Source: Phenylobacterium sp.
GTDB lineage: Bacteria > Pseudomonadota > Alphaproteobacteria > Caulobacterales > Caulobacteraceae
Direction: 5' to 3'
Length of the DNA: 64,000 nucleotides
NCBI GenBank assembly: GCA_020402745.1
Contig: JADBYZ010000001.1
Location: forward strand, 1 to 64,000
The position numbers were made by a program, and so were the translations under genes. The notes below the pieces were generated by a model. It ran no database searches and had not been told where the DNA came from. It saw only the letters and a program-made list of their open reading frames with translations. This document shows, piece after piece, positions 40,484 through 51,862 of the stretch (the stretch's first letter is position 1; each line of letters begins with the position of its first letter).

Positions 40484-40499
40484 TGTCAACACTTTGACA
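40484..40499 (+). promoter_or_regulatory. Inverted repeat overlapping a -35-like element before clpX
   Basis: TGTCAA (40484-40489), spacer CACT, TTGACA (40494-40499): a perfect 6-bp inverted repeat whose right arm is a consensus -35 hexamer. It lies about 92 bases before the clpX start. No convincing -10 is visible at the expected distance, so a promoter here is only a candidate; the repeat may be an operator. Confidence 0.4.
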
Positions 40500-40590
40500 A
40501 CCCGCTTCCGGTAAGGCGAACAAGGCCTTATGGATCGATCCGGGTTCGACGGCGCGATGACGGATCATCCGCCGAAGGAGTGTGAGACGC

Positions 40591-41853
40591 ATGACCAAGG
40601 CCGCCGGCGGGGATTCCAAGAGCACCCTTTACTGCTCTTTCTGCGGCAAGAGCCAGCACGAGGTCCGCAAGCTGATTGCGGGCCCGACGGTGTTCATCTG
40701 TGATGAATGTGTCGAGCTCTGCATGGACATCATCCGTGAAGAGCACAAAATTTCCTTTGTGAAATCGAAGGATGGCGTCCCGACTCCGAAGGAGATCCGT
40801 GAAGTCCTCGACGACTATGTCATCGGCCAAGATCACGCCAAGAAGGTGCTGTCGGTGGCCGTTCACAACCACTACAAGCGCCTCAACCACGCCTCCAAGA
40901 ACAACGATGTCGAGCTGGGCAAGGCCAACATACTGCTGATCGGGCCCACCGGCACCGGCAAGACCCTGCTGGCCCAGACCCTGGCCAGAATCATCGACGT
41001 GCCCTTCACCGTCGCCGATGCGACGACCCTGACCGAGGCTGGCTATGTCGGCGAGGACGTCGAGAACATCATCCTCAAGCTGCTGCAGTCCGCTGACTAC
41101 AACGTCGAGCGCGCCCAGCGGGGCATCGTCTATATCGACGAGGTCGACAAGATCAGCCGCAAGTCGGACAACCCCTCCATCACCCGCGATGTCTCGGGCG
41201 AGGGCGTCCAGCAGGCCCTGCTGAAGATCATGGAAGGCACCGTCGCCTCCGTGCCCCCGCAGGGTGGACGAAAACACCCCCAGCAGGAGTTCCTGCAGGT
41301 CGACACCACCAACATCCTGTTCATCTGCGGCGGCGCCTTTGCGGGCCTCGACAAGATCATCGCGGCCCGGGGGCAGGGGACCTCCATCGGTTTTGGCGCC
41401 CGGGTCGCCGACCCGGATGAGCGCCGCACCGGCGAGATCTTCCGTCAGGTCGAACCCGACGACCTGCTCAAGTTCGGCCTGATCCCTGAGTTCATTGGCC
41501 GCCTGCCGGTGCTCGCCACTCTCGATGATCTGGACGAGAAGGCTCTTGTGAGGATTCTCACAGAGCCCAAGAACGCCTTCGTGAAGCAGTACCAGCGCCT
41601 GTTCGACATGGAGAATGTCGGCCTGACGTTCACCGATGACGCCCTGTCTTCGGTGGCGCGCAAGGCGATCGCGCGCAAGACAGGCGCCCGCGGCCTGCGG
41701 TCTATCCTCGAGGGGATTCTGCTCGACACCATGTATGAGCTTCCCACCTGGGAAGGGGTCGAGGAGGTCGTGGTCAACGCAGAGGTGGTGGAGGGGCGTT
41801 CCCAGCCGCTGGTGATCTACGCCGAGCGCCGCGACAAGGGCGGCGCGGCCTGA
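40591..41853 (+). CDS. clpX: Clp protease ATP-binding subunit ClpX
   Basis: 420 residues from ATG 40591 with AAGGAG ten bases upstream. N-terminal zinc domain C15-x2-C18 and C37-x2-C40, then one AAA+ module with Walker A GPTGTGKT, Walker B VYIDEVDK and sensor motifs; the IGF-type ClpP-binding loop fits GTSIGFGAR. It unfolds and feeds substrates to ClpP, including cell-cycle regulators in this group. It ends directly against the convergent solute-binding-protein gene (no gap). Confidence 0.98.
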   Translation: MTKAAGGDSKSTLYCSFCGKSQHEVRKLIAGPTVFICDECVELCMDIIREEHKISFVKSKDGVPTPKEIREVLDDYVIGQDHAKKVLSVAVHNHYKRLNHASKNNDVELGKANILLIGPTGTGKTLLAQTLARIIDVPFTVADATTLTEAGYVGEDVENIILKLLQSADYNVERAQRGIVYIDEVDKISRKSDNPSITRDVSGEGVQQALLKIMEGTVASVPPQGGRKHPQQEFLQVDTTNILFICGGAFAGLDKIIAARGQGTSIGFGARVADPDERRTGEIFRQVEPDDLLKFGLIPEFIGRLPVLATLDDLDEKALVRILTEPKNAFVKQYQRLFDMENVGLTFTDDALSSVARKAIARKTGARGLRSILEGILLDTMYELPTWEGVEEVVVNAEVVEGRSQPLVIYAERRDKGGAA

Positions 41854-42651
41854 TTATCTGGCAGGGGTTGTGGGCTTGACCCGCGCCATCCAGTCGAGGC
41901 CTTTCAGCCAGTAGGCTTCCGTAGCGGGCAGGTAGCCGTCGCGCCTCCGCGCCGAAATCCAGCCATTCAGGAAGTTGAGCATGTTGGTGTCGCCCTTGCG
42001 GAGGGCGAAGCCGTCCGCCGTGCGTCCAAGGGGCTCCCCTGAGGCGACCACATAGCGCTGGGGCGCAGAGGAGGCGACGGTCAGGGTCGGGACCGGCTCC
42101 TTGAAGGCGAGAGCGTTCACGGCGCCGTCATCAAGAGCGCGCTGGGCCCCGGCCAGGTCGACAAACTCGCGAAAGGTGGCCTCAGGCAGGGCGCGACGGG
42201 CGAGGTCGGCGGCAAGGGTTCCGGTCACGATCCCGATCGCGGTGTCCGGCGAATTCAGCTGGTCAACCCGGATCGCCGCCTTCGAGCTGGCGACGATGCG
42301 GATCTCGGATTCGGCGTAGGGGTTGGTCATCCAGACCTGCGCGAGCCGGCCCGGATCGATGGCCAGCGCGGCGATGGCGACATCGCAATCCCCCGCGTTC
42401 AGGTGGTTGAGGACCTCGCGCCCGGGGGTCGCCTTGAGGTCGAGTGCGAGGCCCAGATCGCTGGCCAGTCGCGCCGCGATGTCCACCTCGTGCCCGATCA
42501 GCTCGCCGCCTGAGGTCCTCAAGGCGAAGGGCGCCGCCTCGACGGTGCAGACCCGCAGGGCACCCCGGGCAAGGGCGTCCTCAAGGCCGCCAGCCAACGC
42601 AGAGGACGCCGTCGCCACCGCCAGGACAAGTCCAGCCAGGATCACCTTCAT
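41854..42651 (-). CDS. Orphan periplasmic solute-binding protein (ABC type 3)
   Basis: 265 residues from ATG 42651 with GGAGGGTG upstream. Signal peptide (residues 1-20, ending SALA) then a periplasmic-binding-protein-like II domain with VDIAARLASDLG, DVAIAALAIDPGR and DGFALRKGD. It resembles amino-acid-binding proteins or solute-sensing domains. No permease or ATPase lies nearby. Its stop codon abuts the clpX stop, an unusually tight convergence. Confidence 0.85.
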   Translation of the reverse strand: MKVILAGLVLAVATASSALAGGLEDALARGALRVCTVEAAPFALRTSGGELIGHEVDIAARLASDLGLALDLKATPGREVLNHLNAGDCDVAIAALAIDPGRLAQVWMTNPYAESEIRIVASSKAAIRVDQLNSPDTAIGIVTGTLAADLARRALPEATFREFVDLAGAQRALDDGAVNALAFKEPVPTLTVASSAPQRYVVASGEPLGRTADGFALRKGDTNMLNFLNGWISARRRDGYLPATEAYWLKGLDWMARVKPTTPAR

Positions 42652-42746
42652 GACACCCTCCGCCCATTTCCCGGTCAGCTTGCATTCAGCTTGCCGCGAG
42701 CACAACCACCTGCCTAAATCCTCGAAGGCCGTTCCAGGAGACCGCC

Positions 42747-43412
42747 ATGCGTTCTGTGCTTCTGTTCGCCGCCGCCGCCACCGTCGGGGTTGCCGGCGTG
42801 GCGCCCCCTGCGCCGGCGCGCGCGGACTCTTTCATAACCTGCGCCTCCCAGGACTACCGGCGCAGCTGGTGCCCGGTCTATTCCTCCGGGCGGGTCTGGC
42901 TGGATCGCCAATACTCCAGCGGCCGTGGTTCCTGCGTCGAGGGCTCAACCTGGGGGCGTGATCGCCGGGGCATCTGGGTCGACGGCGGTTGCCGCGCCCG
43001 TTTCCGGGTGGAAGACCGCTATGGCTACTACCCTGACAACAGTTATCCCGACTATGGAAGCAACAAGAAGGACGACACCGGGGCCCTGATTGGCGGCCTG
43101 CTCCTGGGCGGGCTCGTTGTCGGGGCGATCGCCGCGGCCAACAGCGAAAAGGAGAAGTCGACGTCCAGTTCGTCGAGCGCTTCCTCCTCGTCCTCCGGGA
43201 TCGCCGTGGAGGCCTGCCGGCTGGAGGCCGTCAACAAGGTTTCAGCCTTCGGCCAACGACCGCGGATCGACCGCATTACGACCACGACAGCCGGAGCGGG
43301 CGGCTGGACGGTGCAGGGCTATGCGTCCGTGGACGCCGGCCCGAAGGCGGTCTCGTACGCCTTCACCTGCCGATACGGCAACGGCGCAGCGACCATTACC
43401 CAGCTCAACTGA
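42747..43412 (+). CDS. Secreted DUF3011-like protein with glycine zipper
   Basis: 221 residues. Signal peptide (1-26, ending ARA) precedes a cysteine-containing N-domain (about 28-88) with ITCASQDYRRSWCPV and GRGSCVEGSTWG, the DUF3011 pattern. A hydrophobic glycine zipper follows (GALIGGLLLGGLVVGAIAA, about 112-130), then a serine-rich linker (about 140-150) and a C-terminal domain (155-221) with two cysteines. Function unknown; an envelope role is inferred from the signal and zipper. Confidence 0.8.
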   Translation: MRSVLLFAAAATVGVAGVAPPAPARADSFITCASQDYRRSWCPVYSSGRVWLDRQYSSGRGSCVEGSTWGRDRRGIWVDGGCRARFRVEDRYGYYPDNSYPDYGSNKKDDTGALIGGLLLGGLVVGAIAAANSEKEKSTSSSSSASSSSSGIAVEACRLEAVNKVSAFGQRPRIDRITTTTAGAGGWTVQGYASVDAGPKAVSYAFTCRYGNGAATITQLN

Positions 43413-43468
43413 TCCTCGGATTTCCGGACCCTTTTGAGGCTTTGTCCACGACTGTGTGGTCTGCACAG

Positions 43469-43499
43469 CTTGAACCGGACCCCCGACGCGCCACATCTA
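43469..43499 (+). promoter_or_regulatory. Heat-shock (sigma-32) promoter of lon
   Basis: CTTGAA (43469-43474) and CCACATCTA (43491-43499) with a 16-base spacer. The -35 is perfect and the -10 matches the CCCCATNTA consensus at every defined base but one. A start of transcription near 43507 would leave an 80-base leader before lon. Confidence 0.8.
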
Positions 43500-43585
43500 T
43501 CCTGTAGCCGCCCGCCCTGGCGATCGTCGCAGGGAGGCGCCACCGTCCCAGCTCATTGGAGGGGGACGGACAGGAGTAAGTGACC

Positions 43586-45991
<2,406 letters not shown>

Positions 45992-46021
45992 GGGGCCTAG
46001 CCCAACGCCGGCTTTTGGCGG

Positions 46022-46049
46022 CTCCGGCGGCGTCGACTCGCCGCCGGAG
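46022..46049 (+). terminator. Strong hairpin after lon
   Basis: Perfect 11-bp stem CTCCGGCGGCG (46022-46032) / CGCCGCCGGAG (46039-46049), loop TCGACT, 30 bases after the lon stop. There is no T run, so it may stabilise the 3' end or act with Rho rather than as an intrinsic terminator. Confidence 0.55.
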
Positions 46050-46204
46050 GAGGGCTCTGGGGTCCCGGGCGGTCTGGTGTGGTGCGCGCATCGCTCCAGG
46101 CCTGCACATCGGCCAGGTCCGTAAGGGGTCGCGCCCAAACCTGCAGGTCCGCATTCCCCGCCAGGTCGAAGAGCGCTAAAGAGACGTCGGCCTGCGGGCC
46201 TTGA

Positions 46205-46281
46205 GGGCGGCTAGCTCAGCTGGTCAGAGCACCTGGTTTACACCCAGGGGGTCGGGGGTTCGAACCCCTCGCCGCCCACCA
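46205..46281 (+). tRNA. tRNA-Val (anticodon UAC)
   Basis: 77 bases with encoded CCA. Acceptor GGGCGGC pairs with GCCGCCC. Anticodon stem CCTGG/CCAGG encloses TTTACAC, giving anticodon TAC. T loop GGTTCGAACC is canonical. An aldo/keto reductase gene begins 18 bases downstream. Confidence 0.97.
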
Positions 46282-46298
46282 ACCGCCGGAGAGACGCC

Positions 46299-47213
46299 AT
46301 GCTTTCCCGTCCGCTGGGCCGCACGGGACTGAAGGTCTCGGAAATCGGTTTCGGCGCAGCGTCGTTCTGGGGCCATCCCGCCTTTTCCGAGTCTGAGGCC
46401 CTGCGCCTCGTCCACCGGGCCCTCGACCTCGGAGTCACCCTTTTCGACACCGGACCGGCCTATTCCCGGGGCCAGGCGGAGGCCCGTCTCGGCCGGGCGC
46501 TGGCGGGGCGGGACGCATCGGGCCTGGTGGTGGCCACCAAGGCGGGCACGCGCTTCGAAGGCGGGCGGGTCCGCCGCGGCATGTCACTCGCCGCCATCGA
46601 GGCCAGCCTTGAGCTCAGCCGGCGCCGCCTGGGCCTGGAGACCCTGCCGCTGGTCCACCTGCACGGTCCGTCTGTCCAGGAGCTGGTCCCGGACTTCCTG
46701 GGCGGCCTGGAGCGGCTCCGGGGGCGGGGGCTCTTCCAGCGGCTGGGCGTGAACAGCTTTGATCCCGCCGTCATTGAGGCCGCCCTGGCCCTGCCGGAGA
46801 TCGATACAGTGATGATCGACATCAACGTCCTGAGGCCCGAACGGGTCGCCCTTGCTGGGCGTGCGGCGGCGGCTGGCAAGGGCGTCCTGGCCGGCATGCC
46901 CCTGGCCATGGGCCACACGGCGCCGAAGTTCTGGCGCAACCTTCGCCTCCGGGACGCCTGGTATCTCGCCCGGGCGTTGAAGAACCACCGGGCGGACCGG
47001 GCCGCCGGACGCCGCTTCCGCTTCCTTCACGGGCGAGCCGACATCACCGGCGCCCAGGCGGCCCTGGCCTGGGTCCTGGGAACTGAGGGGGTGTCCGCCG
47101 CCCTGGTCGGGACGACTCGGCGGGACCATCTGGAGGACTGCGCCGCCGCTTCCGGCCGAAGCCTGCCGCCAGATCTGGCCGGGGCCATAGCCGCGGCGCA
47201 GGTCCTCAGCTGA
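46299..47213 (+). CDS. Aldo/keto reductase
   Basis: 304 residues. TIM-barrel family signature LGRTGLKVSEIGFGAAS at the start. The catalytic tetrad fits D (FDTGPAYS) and Y of the same segment (near 50-55), K of VATKAG (near 86) and H of LVHLHGPS (near 122). The NAD(P) site is near ALVGTTRRDHL. It likely reduces carbonyls with NAD(P)H. It may share a function with the following P450/BVMO/FMN-reductase genes, although an 85-base gap separates it from the P450. Confidence 0.9.
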   Translation: MLSRPLGRTGLKVSEIGFGAASFWGHPAFSESEALRLVHRALDLGVTLFDTGPAYSRGQAEARLGRALAGRDASGLVVATKAGTRFEGGRVRRGMSLAAIEASLELSRRRLGLETLPLVHLHGPSVQELVPDFLGGLERLRGRGLFQRLGVNSFDPAVIEAALALPEIDTVMIDINVLRPERVALAGRAAAAGKGVLAGMPLAMGHTAPKFWRNLRLRDAWYLARALKNHRADRAAGRRFRFLHGRADITGAQAALAWVLGTEGVSAALVGTTRRDHLEDCAAASGRSLPPDLAGAIAAAQVLS

Positions 47214-47298
47214 AGCTCACCCTTGCCGGGCCGGCCGGTTTGGGTTTTCCTGATCCCCAACGGGGCGCCCAACGATCCCCGAACGCGGAGGAAAACCC

Positions 47299-48561
47299 AT
47301 GGCCGATGGTGCGATCAGTCTGGATGAGGCGCGGGCCCGCGCCTACGCCCTGAAGCTTGAGGACCTCAACCCCGGCGATCCGGAGCTCTTCAAGTCCAAC
47401 GCCTTCTGGCCGGTCTTCGAGCGCCTTCGGAACGAAGACCCCGTCCACTGGTGCAGGGACTCCGAATTCGGGCCCTACTGGTCGGTCACCCGCTACAACG
47501 ACATCATGGCGGTGGACACCAACCACGGCGTCTTCTCCTCCGAGGCGGCCCTGGGCGGCATCACCATCCGCGACGCCCGTCCGGACCTGCGCCGGCCCAG
47601 CTTCATCGCCATGGACCCGCCGCGCCATGACGAGCAGCGCAAGGCTGTCAGCCCCATCGTCTCGCCGGCCAACCTCAAGACCATGGAGCCCATCATCCGG
47701 GAGCGGGCCTGCCGAATCCTCGATAACCTTCCGGTCGGCGAGGCCTTCGACTGGGTCGACCGGGTCTCGGTCGAGCTCACCACCCAGATGCTGGCGACCT
47801 TGTTCGACTTCCCCTTCGAGGAGCGCCGCCGCCTGACCCGTTGGTCGGATGTCGCCACCACCATCCCTTATCCGGGCGGTCTGGTGGAAACCGAGGAGGA
47901 ACGCCAGGCCGAGCTGATGGAATGCCTGGAGGTCTTCACCGGCCTCTGGAATGAGAGGATCAACAAGCCGCCGGCCGGCGACCTCGTCTCGATGATGGCC
48001 CACAGCGACGCCACGAAGAACATGACCCCCGAGGAGTATCTGGGGAACATCATCCTGCTGATCGTCGGCGGCAACGACACCACCCGGAACTCCATTTCCG
48101 GCGGCGTCCTGGCCCTGAACCAGAACCCGTCGGAATACGCCAAGCTGCGCGCCAACCCCGGCCTGATCGAGTCGATGGTCCCGGAGATCATCCGCTGGCA
48201 GACGCCTCTGGCCCACATGCGTCGCACGGCGCTCCAGGACATCGAGCTGGGCGGCAAGACCATCCGCAAGGGCGATAAGGTCGTGATGTGGTACGTCTCG
48301 GGCAACCGGGATGAGCGGGCGATCGAGAATCCCGACGCCTTCATCATCGACCGCGAGCGCCCCCGCCAGCACCTGTCCTTTGGCTTCGGCATCCACCGCT
48401 GCGTCGGCAACCGCCTGGCCGAGCTGCAGCTGAAGATTGTCTGGGAGGAGATCCTCAAGCGCTTGAGCTTCGTCGAGGTGCTCGAGGAGCCGCATCGGGT
48501 GCGTTCCAGCTTCGTGAAGGGCTACGAGACCCTGAGGGTGAAGCTGCACCCCGCCGGCTGA
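47299..48561 (+). CDS. Cytochrome P450, CYP153 family (alkane hydroxylase type)
   Basis: 420 residues; ATG with GGAGG upstream. Heme ligand C368 in FGFGIHRCVGNRLAE, oxygen-activation motif GGNDTT (257-262) in the I helix. CYP153 traits recognised: FGPYWSVTRYNDIMAVDTN, FIAMDPPRHD, MLATLFDFPFEERR and the HMRRTALQDIELGGK segment. Known CYP153 enzymes hydroxylate medium-chain alkanes or related chains at the terminal carbon. They need a ferredoxin and reductase; none are encoded nearby. Soluble, no membrane anchor. First gene of a likely operon with the BVMO gene. Confidence 0.9.
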   Translation: MADGAISLDEARARAYALKLEDLNPGDPELFKSNAFWPVFERLRNEDPVHWCRDSEFGPYWSVTRYNDIMAVDTNHGVFSSEAALGGITIRDARPDLRRPSFIAMDPPRHDEQRKAVSPIVSPANLKTMEPIIRERACRILDNLPVGEAFDWVDRVSVELTTQMLATLFDFPFEERRRLTRWSDVATTIPYPGGLVETEEERQAELMECLEVFTGLWNERINKPPAGDLVSMMAHSDATKNMTPEEYLGNIILLIVGGNDTTRNSISGGVLALNQNPSEYAKLRANPGLIESMVPEIIRWQTPLAHMRRTALQDIELGGKTIRKGDKVVMWYVSGNRDERAIENPDAFIIDRERPRQHLSFGFGIHRCVGNRLAELQLKIVWEEILKRLSFVEVLEEPHRVRSSFVKGYETLRVKLHPAG

Positions 48562-48638
48562 CGTCGGGGCGCCCTTCCTTTCCAGTCTGGCCTGCGGTTT
48601 CATAACGCCAATAAGGTTGCGATCCCGGGGGAGACAAC

Positions 48639-50567
48639 GTGTCCGACATCGACCTGACCCAGCTCGACAGGGCTCTCGCCGCCGCCCACCAGCCGGCCCT
48701 CCAGGCGGCCCTGGTGCACCTGACCGGCCAGGACCACTGGCTCCGGCCCGAATGGACACCGGCCTACGTGCCGCTTTCCCGGGGCGACACCGGCGTGCCC
48801 GAGGCCGAGCAGCAGAAGTTCCTTGCCGAGGCCAAGGTCGCCCTGGTTGACTGGTTCACGAAGGGCCAGGGCCGGACCCACCAGCCCCCCGCCACCACCC
48901 TTCGGCGGATGATGAGCTTTGTCGCCGGCGCCGAGATCCCCGAGGGCTACGCCGACTTCCTGGTCGATGAGCTGAGCCTCGGCGAGACCAACACCAAGAC
49001 GCCGGTCTGGGACTCCCCGCGCCTGAAGGACAGCGCCGCGAAGATGCACGTCCTGGTGATCGGGGCGGGCATGTCGGGCCTGCTGACCGGCATTCGCCTG
49101 AGCCAGGCGGGGGTCAGCTACGAAATTGTCGACAAGAACGCCGACGTGGGCGGCACCTGGTTCGAGAACACCTATCCCGGCTGCCGGGTGGACTCCTCCA
49201 ACCACATCTATTCCTACAGCTTCGAGCCCAATCACCACTGGCCCCAGCACTTCTCGACCCAGCCCATCCTGCTGGACTACTTCCGGGGCGTTGCCGACCG
49301 CTACGACCTGCGGGGCAAGATCGCCTTCGAGACCGAGGTCGAGACTCTCGACTGGGACGAGCCCCGGGCCCTCTGGAAGGTCACCGTCAAGGACAAGACC
49401 GGCGCGCGGCGGGTCATCGAGGCCAACGCCGTCGTCACCGCCGTGGGCCAGCTGAACCGGCCCCGCATGCCCGACATCAAGGGCCGCGACCGCTTCGCCG
49501 GGCCGGCCTTCCACTCGGCCCGCTGGCGCCATGACGTCGACCCCACCGGCAAGCGGGTGGCGGTGATCGGCACCGGGGCCAGCGCCTATCAGTTCGTGCC
49601 CGAAATCGCCGGCAAGGTCGGCAGCCTGACCATCTTCCAGCGGACCCCGCCCTGGGGCTTCCCCGTGCCGCACTATCACGAGGACGTGCCGGACGGCATG
49701 AACTGGCTGATGGAGCACGTGCCCTACTACGACAAGTGGTACCGCTTCTGGATGTTCTGGATGGTGACCGACGGTCTCCTGCCCATGGTCCAGGCCGATC
49801 CGGGCTGGAATGGTCCGCAGACGGCCGTCTCCGCCGCCAACCTCGAGTTCCGGGAGATGATCGCCGCCGCCATCGCCGCCCAGGCGCCCACCCGGCCGGA
49901 CCTGGTGGAGAAGGTGATCCCGACCTACCCGGTGGGCGGCAAGCGCTCACTCCTCGACAACGGCGTCTGGATGGCGGCCCTGCAGCGCGACAATGTCTCG
50001 CTGGTCACCGACCCGATCGCCGAGATGACCGAGACCGGCATCGTCACGGCCGATGGAACCACCCGGGACTTCGACGTCATCATCTACGGCACCGGCTTCC
50101 ACGCTTCGAAGTTCCTCGAGCCCATGAAGATTCGCGGCCGGGGCGGCGCCGACCTGCATGCGACCTGGGACGGGGACCCGCGGGCCTATCTGGGCATGAC
50201 CACGCCCGGCTTCCCCAACCTGTTCATGATCTACGGGCCGAACACCAACATCGTGGTCAACGGCTCCATCATCTTCTTCTCCGAGTGCAGCGTCCGCTAC
50301 ATCGTCGGCTGCCTGAAGCACCTGGCCGAGACCGGAGCCCGGGCCATGGAGCCGAAGCGCGAGGTGCATGACGCCTTCAACGCCAGGGTCGACGCCGCCA
50401 ATGGCCTGATGGCCTGGGGTGCGCCGCAGGTCTCCAGCTGGTACAAAAACGAGAAGGGCAGGGTCACCCAAAACTGGCCCTTCGCCCTGGTCGACTACTG
50501 GCGGGCGACCCTCGCCCCCGACCCGGGTGACTTCCAGATCGAGAAGGCGGCCGAACCGGTCGCCTGA
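48639..50567 (+). CDS. Type I Baeyer-Villiger monooxygenase (HAPMO-like)
   Basis: 642 residues from a GTG with GGGGGAG upstream. An N-terminal extension (about 130 residues) precedes the FAD motif GAGMSG (142-147), the BVMO fingerprint F286-x-G-x3-H292-x3-W296 and the NADPH motif GTGASA (near 310). Length and extension resemble 4-hydroxyacetophenone monooxygenase. It would convert ketones to esters or lactones, or oxidise sulfur/nitrogen. It sits between a CYP153 gene and an FMN reductase. Confidence 0.88.
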   Translation: MSDIDLTQLDRALAAAHQPALQAALVHLTGQDHWLRPEWTPAYVPLSRGDTGVPEAEQQKFLAEAKVALVDWFTKGQGRTHQPPATTLRRMMSFVAGAEIPEGYADFLVDELSLGETNTKTPVWDSPRLKDSAAKMHVLVIGAGMSGLLTGIRLSQAGVSYEIVDKNADVGGTWFENTYPGCRVDSSNHIYSYSFEPNHHWPQHFSTQPILLDYFRGVADRYDLRGKIAFETEVETLDWDEPRALWKVTVKDKTGARRVIEANAVVTAVGQLNRPRMPDIKGRDRFAGPAFHSARWRHDVDPTGKRVAVIGTGASAYQFVPEIAGKVGSLTIFQRTPPWGFPVPHYHEDVPDGMNWLMEHVPYYDKWYRFWMFWMVTDGLLPMVQADPGWNGPQTAVSAANLEFREMIAAAIAAQAPTRPDLVEKVIPTYPVGGKRSLLDNGVWMAALQRDNVSLVTDPIAEMTETGIVTADGTTRDFDVIIYGTGFHASKFLEPMKIRGRGGADLHATWDGDPRAYLGMTTPGFPNLFMIYGPNTNIVVNGSIIFFSECSVRYIVGCLKHLAETGARAMEPKREVHDAFNARVDAANGLMAWGAPQVSSWYKNEKGRVTQNWPFALVDYWRATLAPDPGDFQIEKAAEPVA

Positions 50568-50596
50568 GCCCGCCCCCGTCCTCCAGGAGACTTTGC

Positions 50597-51160
50597 GTGA
50601 AGCTTCAGACGATCATCTGCTCGACCCGCCCCAACCGGGTCGGGCCCCACATCGCGCGCTGGTTCCACGGGCTGGCCGAGGCCCATGGCGACTTCGAGGC
50701 GACCCTGGTCGACCTGGCGGACTTCAACCTGCCGATCTTCAACGAGCCCTGGCACCCGCGCCTGCGGAACTACCAGTTCGACTACACCAAGGCCTGGTCG
50801 GCCAGCGTCGAGGCCGCAGACGCCTATGCCTTCGTTATGCCTGAGTACAACTTCATGCCGCCGCCGGCCTTTGTGAACGCGGTGGACTACCTGTACTCTG
50901 AGTGGAACGGTAAGCCCGCCGCCTTTGTCAGCTATGGCGGCCAGTCGGGCGGGGTCCGCGCCGTGCAGATGGCCAAGCAGATGCTGACCACTGTCAAGAT
51001 CATGCCCCTGGTGGAGGGCGTCGCCATTCCCATGGTCGGCGAATACCTGGACGCCGAGAAGGGCTTCGTTCCCAATGACGGGCACAAACTCGCCGCCAAG
51101 GTGACGCTGGACGAGCTCTCCCGCTGGACCCGGGCCCTGAAGGGCATGCGTGAGGGCTAA
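50597..51160 (+). CDS. NAD(P)H-dependent FMN reductase
   Basis: 187 residues; GTG start with AGGAGA upstream. Flavodoxin-like fold: STRPNRVGPHIARW (near 9-22, FMN phosphate binding), MPEYNFMPPPAFVNAVD (near 79-95) and SYGGQSGGVRAVQ (near 113-125). It could recycle flavin for oxidative enzymes or act as a quinone/azo reductase. BVMOs carry their own NADPH site, so coupling is not required. It ends the oxidative cluster. Confidence 0.88.
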   Translation: MKLQTIICSTRPNRVGPHIARWFHGLAEAHGDFEATLVDLADFNLPIFNEPWHPRLRNYQFDYTKAWSASVEAADAYAFVMPEYNFMPPPAFVNAVDYLYSEWNGKPAAFVSYGGQSGGVRAVQMAKQMLTTVKIMPLVEGVAIPMVGEYLDAEKGFVPNDGHKLAAKVTLDELSRWTRALKGMREG

Positions 51161-51198
51161 GGCCGCCGCAGGGCGCTTTTCTTGGTAGGGGAGGGAGG

Positions 51199-51275
<77 letters not shown>

Positions 51276-51430
51276 ACTCGTTCTCACGCGAACGCGAGGC
51301 GCGTCTGATAGGTCCGGGCCGGAATCGTGTCAACTGTCCATGGGGGCGTTAGGGCAACGGTAGGGACTCTGGGTTGATCTGCCCTGTGCCCGCCTTCCGG
51401 GCCAGACTTGGCGAAGGGGCAAACCGAGGT

Positions 51431-51459
51431 TTGAACCCGGCGCAAGGCTGGTCTAGAAG
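51431..51459 (+). promoter_or_regulatory. Candidate nuo operon promoter
   Basis: TTGAAC (51431-51436) and TAGAAG (51454-51459) with a 17-base spacer; read as Caulobacter elements, TCTAGAAG (51452-51459) matches 6 of 8 positions of GCTANAWC. It is about 25-30 bases before nuoA. Confidence 0.45.
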
Positions 51460-51484
51460 GACGCGCGACTCTGGCGGGGATTCC

Positions 51485-51862
51485 ATGGACGCCTTTCTTC
51501 TCGAGTACCTTCCGATCGTGATCTTCCTGGGGATTTCCTCGGCGATCGGGATCGTGTTCATCCTGGCCTCGGCCGTCCTCGCGCCCAAGGCGCCGGACCC
51601 GGAAAAGCTCTCCGCCTACGAGTGCGGGTTCAATGCCTTCGATGACTCGCGCATGAAGTTCGACGTCCGGTTCTACCTGGTCTCGATCCTCTTCATCATT
51701 TTCGACCTTGAGGTCGCCTTCCTGTTTCCCTGGGCCGTGTCGCTCATGGACCTGCCGCATGATCAGGCCGTCTTCGCCTTCTGGTCCATGATGACCTTCC
51801 TCGGGGTCCTGACCGTCGGTTTCATCTACGAATGGAAGAAGGGGGCCCTGGAATGGGACTGA
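51485..51862 (+). CDS. nuoA: NADH-quinone oxidoreductase subunit A
   Basis: 125 residues; ATG chosen because family similarity begins there ([16 protein letters not shown]) and the upstream frame is non-family. Three transmembrane helices (about 8-30, 63-85, 90-112) and the conserved loop [20 protein letters not shown] on the quinone side. First gene of the 13-gene operon; the next ATG lies within its end. Confidence 0.97.
   Translation: MDAFLLEYLPIVIFLGISSAIGIVFILASAVLAPKAPDPEKLSAYECGFNAFDDSRMKFDVRFYLVSILFIIFDLEVAFLFPWAVSLMDLPHDQAVFAFWSMMTFLGVLTVGFIYEWKKGALEWD

Noticed and set aside
45992..46204. Possible short gene between lon and tRNA-Val
   Set aside because: No frame shows codon bias, a ribosome site or similarity; the stretch holds an 11-bp hairpin and otherwise nothing I can support.
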